NCBI GenBank assembly: GCA_047528275.1
Contig: CP180023.1
Span: 744,001-808,000 of the forward strand
Length of the DNA: 64,000 nt
Source of the DNA: G039954875 sp047528275
GTDB lineage: Bacteria > Bacteroidota > Bacteroidia > Flavobacteriales > Blattabacteriaceae
Direction: 5' to 3'
Part shown: positions 59,205-64,000 of the stretch, piece after piece
Numbering within the stretch: the first letter of the stretch is position 1
Layout: each line of letters begins with the position of its first letter
The notes under the pieces: generated by a model
The model's database searches: none
Told to the model about the DNA's origin: nothing
The model's input: the letters and a program-made list of their open reading frames with translations, nothing else
Position numbers and translations under genes: made by a program

Positions 59205-59565
59205 CCTTGACCAACAATTCTGCTGTAGGTGAGTTAGTCGCTAACGGTACATTGTTCACGTTGCACAATCGCATGAGTATATTCACATCGGCCTCGTGGT
59301 GGATACTTATTGATTGGGTCTCTGAAGAAGATGACTATCTGAATCTTTCCTCCCGGTACATGTGCAGTGATCTGGGCATCGCCCTCTTTGGGGGCGATGA
59401 GAGCAACTTTTGTACAACTAAGTCCAGTAGTTCTTTCTACATCTGATCCGGTAGTGCCCGTAGAGATCAGAGTAATGTCTTTTTTTTGAGGGTATTCAAA
59501 TGTTTCATCAGAAAAAGCAACTGAATAGGCTTTCTTTCCATCGTGTACTATGAGAGCGCTATTTC
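59205..59565 (-). pseudogene. mgsA: Relic of methylglyoxal synthase
   Basis: The minus strand reads HDGKKAYSVAFSDETFEYPQ, LISTGTTGSDVERTTGLS (the phosphate-binding TGTTG), then GGKIQIVIFFRDP (normally FFWDP), and after a frameshift RLCNVNNVPLATNSPTAELL. These are the family signatures in order. It would have turned dihydroxyacetone phosphate into methylglyoxal. It lies directly downstream of the pfkA-gapA-kinase genes. Confidence 0.88.
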
Positions 59566-59627
59566 CATCGTGCCAGACGACTTTTAAGCATGCAGATTGA
59601 TATAAGAGTCTAACCCATGGTGTTGAA

Positions 59628-60518
59628 TCATTGTCGGGCTACTACCTTAGGATTCTTTTTTAAATCAGGGATGATGTGTATGGCGTGATAGTTGACTATG
59701 TTGTCAATAGGTTTTCTGACGATCTCTCCGATTTTCAGGTGGTATTCGGAAGCTACGACAGCTAGGGTACCTTCATAATAGTGTGCGATAGATCCGATAA
59801 AATTCAACTCAACAGTCCTAGCCTCAGGATAAACTAATATTTGGTTGACGATGAAATCATTGAGCGAATCATAGATCATTTTTTGAATGAATGGATCATG
59901 CTTATGGTCTACAACAAAACGGCTAAAGGAAGCCAAATAGGCATTAGCAAATGGATTGCCGTACACGTTTTTATCCATCTCATATCGTGTCAGGCGGAAT
60001 TGTTTTTCAAAGGACTCGGAGAGACGTTTAGGCATTTTTTTTAAAAAGTAAGCTCTGAGTACCCTCTTTCCAAAATGACTACCACTACCTTCATCACCCA
60101 GGATGAAGGCCAACGAAGGGGTTTCTTCGCGTATTTTTTTTCCATCAAAATAGCAAGAATTTGATCCAGTACCTAGGATACAAGCGATCACCGGACGACC
60201 TCTAAAACACGCATAGGCAGCAGCTAAAAGATCATGTTCTATCAGATTTTGCGATTTTAAAAAAACCTCGTCTAAACCTTTTTTGATGGTCTCGTTGTAA
60301 TGGGGCCCTGAACAACCTGCTCCATAAAAAAACACGTGAGTCACCTCATCGGCTGCTTTGATGAGTTCATCATTTTTACAGACTTCTTTGACGACATCTC
60401 CGCTGGTGATGAAATAGGGATTGAGCCCAATGGTCTTGGTGCGAAATAATTCTTTTCCCTCTGGATCTACAATGACCCAGTCGCTTTTGGTGGATCCACT
60501 GTCGACTATCGCTATCAT
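59628..60518 (-). CDS. BadF/BadG-type ATPase, probable N-acetylglucosamine kinase
   Basis: A 296-residue ASKHA-fold kinase. The phosphate motif is AIVDSGSTKSDW at the N-terminus, the second is ACILGTGSNSCYFDG, and GDEGSGSHFGKRVL contains the catalytic region. Bacteroidota homologues are annotated as N-acetylglucosamine kinases. Homologues I recall end near YH of VNYH; here about 17 more residues (AIHIIPDLKKNPKVVARQ) follow, which may be stop loss. It lies 69 bases downstream of gapA. Confidence 0.85.
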   Translation of the reverse strand: MIAIVDSGSTKSDWVIVDPEGKELFRTKTIGLNPYFITSGDVVKEVCKNDELIKAADEVTHVFFYGAGCSGPHYNETIKKGLDEVFLKSQNLIEHDLLAAAYACFRGRPVIACILGTGSNSCYFDGKKIREETPSLAFILGDEGSGSHFGKRVLRAYFLKKMPKRLSESFEKQFRLTRYEMDKNVYGNPFANAYLASFSRFVVDHKHDPFIQKMIYDSLNDFIVNQILVYPEARTVELNFIGSIAHYYEGTLAVVASEYHLKIGEIVRKPIDNIVNYHAIHIIPDLKKNPKVVARQ

Positions 60519-60587
60519 AATATGTGGGGTAATAATTTTTTCAAAGTAAAGAATCTTGTAAAGATATTATGGTTGTTATTTTTAATA

Positions 60588-61592
60588 TTATATCGAGGCA
60601 ATATATTCGATAAAATCTACCAATTTATGTGAATAGGCCGTTTCATTGTCATACCAAGCTACTACTTTAACAAAGGTGGGGCTTAACATAATCCCTGCAC
60701 CGGAATCAAAGATTGAAGTACGACGATCTCCTAAAAAATCCATCGATACTACAGCTTCTTCCGTATAGCCAAGGATTCCTTTCAATTCATTTTCCGAAGC
60801 ATGTTTCATTGCTTTTTTGATCGCTTCGTAAGTAGTTTCTTGTTTCAGACGGACGGTCAGGTCTACTACAGAAACGTCTGCTGTAGGTACGCGGAAGGCC
60901 ATTCCAGTAAGCTTACCGTTGAGATCCGGTATCACTTTACCAACGGATTTGGCTGCCCCTGTAGATGATGGGATGATGTTGACTAATACCGAACGTCCTC
61001 CTCGCCAATCTCTCAATGATGGGCTATCCACTACTTTTTGAGTAGCTGTGACAGCATGTACAGTGGTCATCAAACCCTCGAGAATACCAAAATTGTCATG
61101 TAATACTTTGGCCAAAGGGGCTAAACAATTAGTAGTGCAAGAGGCTGTAGATACGATATGTTGATCTACTTTCAAGGAGGTATGATTTACCCCCATGACA
61201 AACATAGGCGTATCGTCTTTAGAGGGAGTAGACATGACCACTTTTTTAGCACCTGCTTGCAAATGAGCTTTGGCTTTTTCCTGGGTGAGAAAAACACCTG
61301 TTGACTCTACGATATATTGGGCTCTGGCTTGATTCCAAGCTAATTGAGTAGGGTCTTTTTCAGCCGTCACACGGATGATTTTTCCATCTACGATCAGTTG
61401 ACCATTTATTGCTTTGATCTCTCCCTTGAACCCCCCATGGACTGAATCATATCTGAGCATGTAAGCTAAGTATTCGAGGTCGACGAGATCATTGATTGCA
61501 ACGACCTCAATATTTTTATGTGCCATAGCAGCGTTGAATACCAACCTACCAATTCTCCCGAAACCGTTGATTCCAATTTTAATTTTTGACAT
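60588..61592 (-). CDS. gapA: Glyceraldehyde-3-phosphate dehydrogenase
   Basis: A 334-residue GAPDH of glycolysis. The NAD motif INGFGRIGRLVFN is at the N-terminus, the catalytic cysteine is in STASCTTNCLAPLAKV, HAVTATQKVVDSPS follows, and the C-terminus has WYDNETAYSHKLVDF. All catalytic residues are present. It sits between pfkA (44 bases upstream) and the BadF-type kinase, so the three glycolysis-linked genes are likely one operon. Confidence 0.98.
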   Translation of the reverse strand: MSKIKIGINGFGRIGRLVFNAAMAHKNIEVVAINDLVDLEYLAYMLRYDSVHGGFKGEIKAINGQLIVDGKIIRVTAEKDPTQLAWNQARAQYIVESTGVFLTQEKAKAHLQAGAKKVVMSTPSKDDTPMFVMGVNHTSLKVDQHIVSTASCTTNCLAPLAKVLHDNFGILEGLMTTVHAVTATQKVVDSPSLRDWRGGRSVLVNIIPSSTGAAKSVGKVIPDLNGKLTGMAFRVPTADVSVVDLTVRLKQETTYEAIKKAMKHASENELKGILGYTEEAVVSMDFLGDRRTSIFDSGAGIMLSPTFVKVVAWYDNETAYSHKLVDFIEYIASI

Positions 61593-61636
61593 ATCCTTGA
61601 ATTTTTTAAATTTTAATAATGATTATTTTTCCCCCA

Positions 61637-62614
61637 TCAAACTGCTATGATATCAGAAACTCTGATCAACTCTCGATCGATCTCATTGTGTTTTTGAATG
61701 GCATCTTTAAATGGAGTGAAGATGATCTTGTTTCCTTGAATACCAGCCATCATATCCCGCTTGTCTTCTTTCAAAGCCTCAACCGCGGCTACGCCTAAAC
61801 GACTAGCCAATACGCGGTCTGAACAACTTGGGTTGCCCCCCCGCTGAATATGTCCCAATATAGAGACACGGATATCATAATCGGGGTATTTCATCCTCGT
61901 AGCTTGAGCTAAGTCATATACGCCTCCAAGTTTTTCTCCTTCTGCTACAATGATGATGCTGGAAGATTTTCCTTCTTTATTTCCCTTTTCAATAGAAGAA
62001 AAAAGTTGATCCAGATTGTAGTTTTCTTCTGGGATGAGAATATCCAGTGCCCCAGTAGCTATGCCACTATTGAGGGCGATAAAACCCGCATCTCTTCCCA
62101 TAACTTCGACAAAAAACAACCGATCATGTGAGGTAGCAGTATCTCTGATCTTGTCGATGGCTTTTATCGCTGTATTGAGTGCTGTGTCATACCCGATAGT
62201 GAAGTCAGCACCATAAATGTCGTTGTCTATGGTACCAGGAATACCGATAATGGGTACGTCATACTCTTGTCCAAAAATCATTGCTCCAGTGAAGGAGCCG
62301 TCCCCTCCGATGACAACCAAACCTTCTAGGCCAGATTTCTTGAAATTTTCGTAGGCTTTTTGTCTACCTTTTGCAGTCTTAAATACTTTTGATCTAGCAG
62401 TCTTCAATATCGTACCCCCGCGATGAATGATATTTTTTACATCTCTAGGTCCCAGAGGTATCATCTTCCCCTCGATCAAACCTTGATAACCTAAACTGAT
62501 GCCCATGCAATCTATATCATAATGAGAAGCTGTCCGCACCACGGCACGAAGGGCGGCATTCATACCCGGAGCGTCACCACCGGAAGTCATTATACCTATT
62601 CTATTCAGCTTCAT
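61637..62614 (-). CDS. pfkA: ATP-dependent 6-phosphofructokinase
   Basis: A 325-residue PfkA, the committed step of glycolysis. Motifs are TSGGDAPGMNAALRAVVR at the N-terminus, VIGGDGSFTGA, PGTIDNDIYGADFTIGYDTA with the catalytic Asp pair, and VEVMGRDAGFIA. A 7-base G run on the minus strand (C run at 61836-61842) codes for the conserved glycines in HIQRGGNP. The frame is intact. It heads the pfkA-gapA-kinase run. Confidence 0.98.
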   Translation of the reverse strand: MKLNRIGIMTSGGDAPGMNAALRAVVRTASHYDIDCMGISLGYQGLIEGKMIPLGPRDVKNIIHRGGTILKTARSKVFKTAKGRQKAYENFKKSGLEGLVVIGGDGSFTGAMIFGQEYDVPIIGIPGTIDNDIYGADFTIGYDTALNTAIKAIDKIRDTATSHDRLFFVEVMGRDAGFIALNSGIATGALDILIPEENYNLDQLFSSIEKGNKEGKSSSIIIVAEGEKLGGVYDLAQATRMKYPDYDIRVSILGHIQRGGNPSCSDRVLASRLGVAAVEALKEDKRDMMAGIQGNKIIFTPFKDAIQKHNEIDRELIRVSDIIAV

Positions 62615-62654
62615 GTAATTATGGATAAAATTTATAGAAATTTAAAGTCCGTTC

Positions 62655-62662
62655 CAAATTTA
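62655..62662 (-). promoter_or_regulatory. Possible -7 box of the pfkA operon
   Basis: TAAATTTG on the minus strand, 40 bases before the pfkA ATG, matches TAnnTTTG. -33 not evident. Confidence 0.4.
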
Positions 62663-62795
62663 TATATTTTTTCTTGGTTTTATGAGTTTTATTTTAAAAA
62701 TCTTATCAAGTGGTTTATCTACTAGAAAGAAATTTTATAAAATCATTTTTTCTTCCAATCTATGTAATTTTATAAAAGAGTTCATCTCTTTTTAA

Positions 62796-63848
62796 TAACC
62801 GGTCTCGTTCAATTTTACTTTGCCCTTAAAGGTGTAGAACACAAATACCGTACAAGTGATCAAAAAAGGAGCACCAATGGTGACAAATATCATTATGATC
62901 TTGAGAGACTTTGTAGAAACTGCAGCATTTTGAATCGTTAGATTGTAGGCGGGATCTAAGGTAGATAAAACAATATTTGGGAAGAGTTCTTCCCAAATGA
63001 TGAAAAATAGTAAGACGATCGTCAGTTTGGAAAAATAAAGGAATAAAGATACTCGCGCTTGTTGGTTTACCGAGTGATATTCGCTATACTGAGCACCATA
63101 CAACAGGGATGAAGAATATCCAAGGATTCGATTGACTCGTCCGACTCATTTGAGGCACATATAAAAGTGTATAAAAACTCAATAAGAGTATGCTAATAAT
63201 AAAGAAAATTATCCTATCATATATAATGACAGTCAAGTTAGTATAAATTCGATTTTCTATTTTAATCACCAGATAAATCGTCCCATGCATCATGAACAAG
63301 TCCAGCGTAATGACTCCTACTATGAGTGCATAAGGATCTAAAAAAAATAGAGCAGATCCGCTCTGAAAATTTCCTTCTTGATCGATCGGAATCCCGAATA
63401 AGACATTTCACAAAATGATCTTTAATAAAATGGACATATAAATACTCAAAAAAGAATAAGAAATATCTCACATCTTACACCACCACTTCATTGATTCTTT
63501 ACTCCTAGATTCTATGGAGACTGTTCTGAAGATTAAAATTAAGAAAAACCACTAAATGGTATATAAAAAACTGAATCAGAGAAGCATACATCATAAAAAA
63601 ATCCAGCAAATAAAGCCCCTCCACCGATACCAACCATACTTTATTGCTATCTCAAACTGGACAAATGGTATTTAGAACGATTCCCCGGCTTTGTTCTTTC
63701 TTGAAAAATAGGTATACAATCAAGTATCTAGATCAAAATCATCCAAAATGGTATCCACTGCGAACAATCCTATGATGATGAAAAACCACTATGTTGGGTA
63801 AGATAATCCTAATAACACCTCTACTTGTTGTCTCGTTAGTTTGACCAT
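62796..63848 (-). pseudogene. cydB: Relic of cytochrome bd oxidase subunit II
   Basis: From ATG 63848 the minus strand reads MVKLTRQQVEVLLGLSYPT, stop, then GLFAVDTILDDFDLD, SRGIVLNTICPV, DSNKVWLVSVEGL (normally DGNEVWL with Gly-Gly), and a C-terminal open piece with AYNLTIQNAAVSTKSLKIIM. These match CydB in order. Several stops and frameshifts break it. The start overlaps the end of cydA. Confidence 0.85.
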
Positions 63849-64000
63849 TTTGTACCTATTATCTTGTGCATGGGGTTATGATCAGTATTTCCTTTGGTAT
63901 AAGGACCATGTTGGATCTTCTTATTGAGTAGATAGATAAAAAGAAAAAGAGTAAGCTGTATACCAATGTAAAGAGGATTAATGAGAAAATTATGTAATTG
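63836..64000 (-). CDS. cydA: Cytochrome bd oxidase subunit I, 3' end (partial)
   Basis: The last 54 codons of a frame running off the right edge. A membrane segment (YIGIQLTLFLFIYLL) is followed by NKKIQHGP, the typical CydA C-terminal motif, then a short tail ending IGTKWSN. This part is intact, but cydB beyond it is broken, so the state of the rest of cydA cannot be told from this window. Confidence 0.7.
   Translation of the reverse strand, partial: QLHNFLINPLYIGIQLTLFLFIYLLNKKIQHGPYTKGNTDHNPMHKIIGTKWSN

Overview
The window looks like chromosome from a Bacteroidota bacterium, most likely near the Sphingobacteriales, whose genome is being reduced. Signs of the phylum are promoter -7 boxes of the TAnnTTTG type, a complete Na+-NQR operon, a DUF4295 gene beside rpmG and rpmB, a split transketolase, rhomboid pairs, relics of gliding and type IX secretion genes, and HmuY-type haem uptake relics. 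Roughly two fifths of the sequence is decayed coding DNA. About twenty recognisable pseudogenes carry frameshifts and in-frame stops, and they lie between intact housekeeping genes. This is the pattern of a recently host-restricted or symbiotic lineage, but the host and lifestyle are inference.

Layout. 1-2430: decayed, unrecognised coding DNA. 2438-7550 (+): TPR membrane protein, eroded lumazine synthase, mutL, two rhomboid proteases and a DEDDh exonuclease, close enough to be one operon. 7623-15508: a relic barrel protein, an intact LOG-family gene, then relics of gldG, gldF, a SAM hydrolase, phoH and pruA around an intact hemJ. 15556-15861: RNase P RNA. 16022-17457: a RloA-like ATPase with a scrap of a possible rloB. 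17490-29056: mostly intact core genes (split transketolase, ABC-F ATPase, smpB, OmpA-like porin, Smr protein, tatC, kdsD, recQ, ychF). 29100-33330: relics of arginase, a PorT-like barrel, an S41 peptidase and rimO. 33355-37257: ftsY, DUF4295, rpmG, rpmB, a relic FAH hydrolase and a PssA/exonuclease single-frame fusion. 38724-44734: nqrFEDCBA. 44900-52222: relics of the T9SS plug protein and of a haem-uptake locus (hmuS, TonB-dependent receptor, hmuY). 52251-62614: rpe, fabI, trxB, holA, a HsdR-N protein and a glycolytic cluster (pfkA, gapA, BadF-type kinase, relic mgsA), with more relics between them. 62796-64000: relic cydB and the 3' end of cydA.

Taken together, the surviving genes cover glycolysis and pentose phosphate flow (pfkA, gapA, rpe, transketolase), sodium-pumping NADH oxidation, fatty-acid and phosphatidylserine synthesis, Kdo precursor synthesis, protein export and targeting, trans-translation, and DNA repair and replication. 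The lost genes fall into sets: surface gliding and T9SS (gldF, gldG, plug), haem scavenging (hmuS, receptor, hmuY), arginine and proline breakdown (arginase, pruA), cytochrome bd (cydB), methylglyoxal synthesis (mgsA) and ribosome modification (rimO). I found no phage, transposon, CRISPR array or tRNA. All names come from family motifs recalled while reading the sequence; no database search was run.
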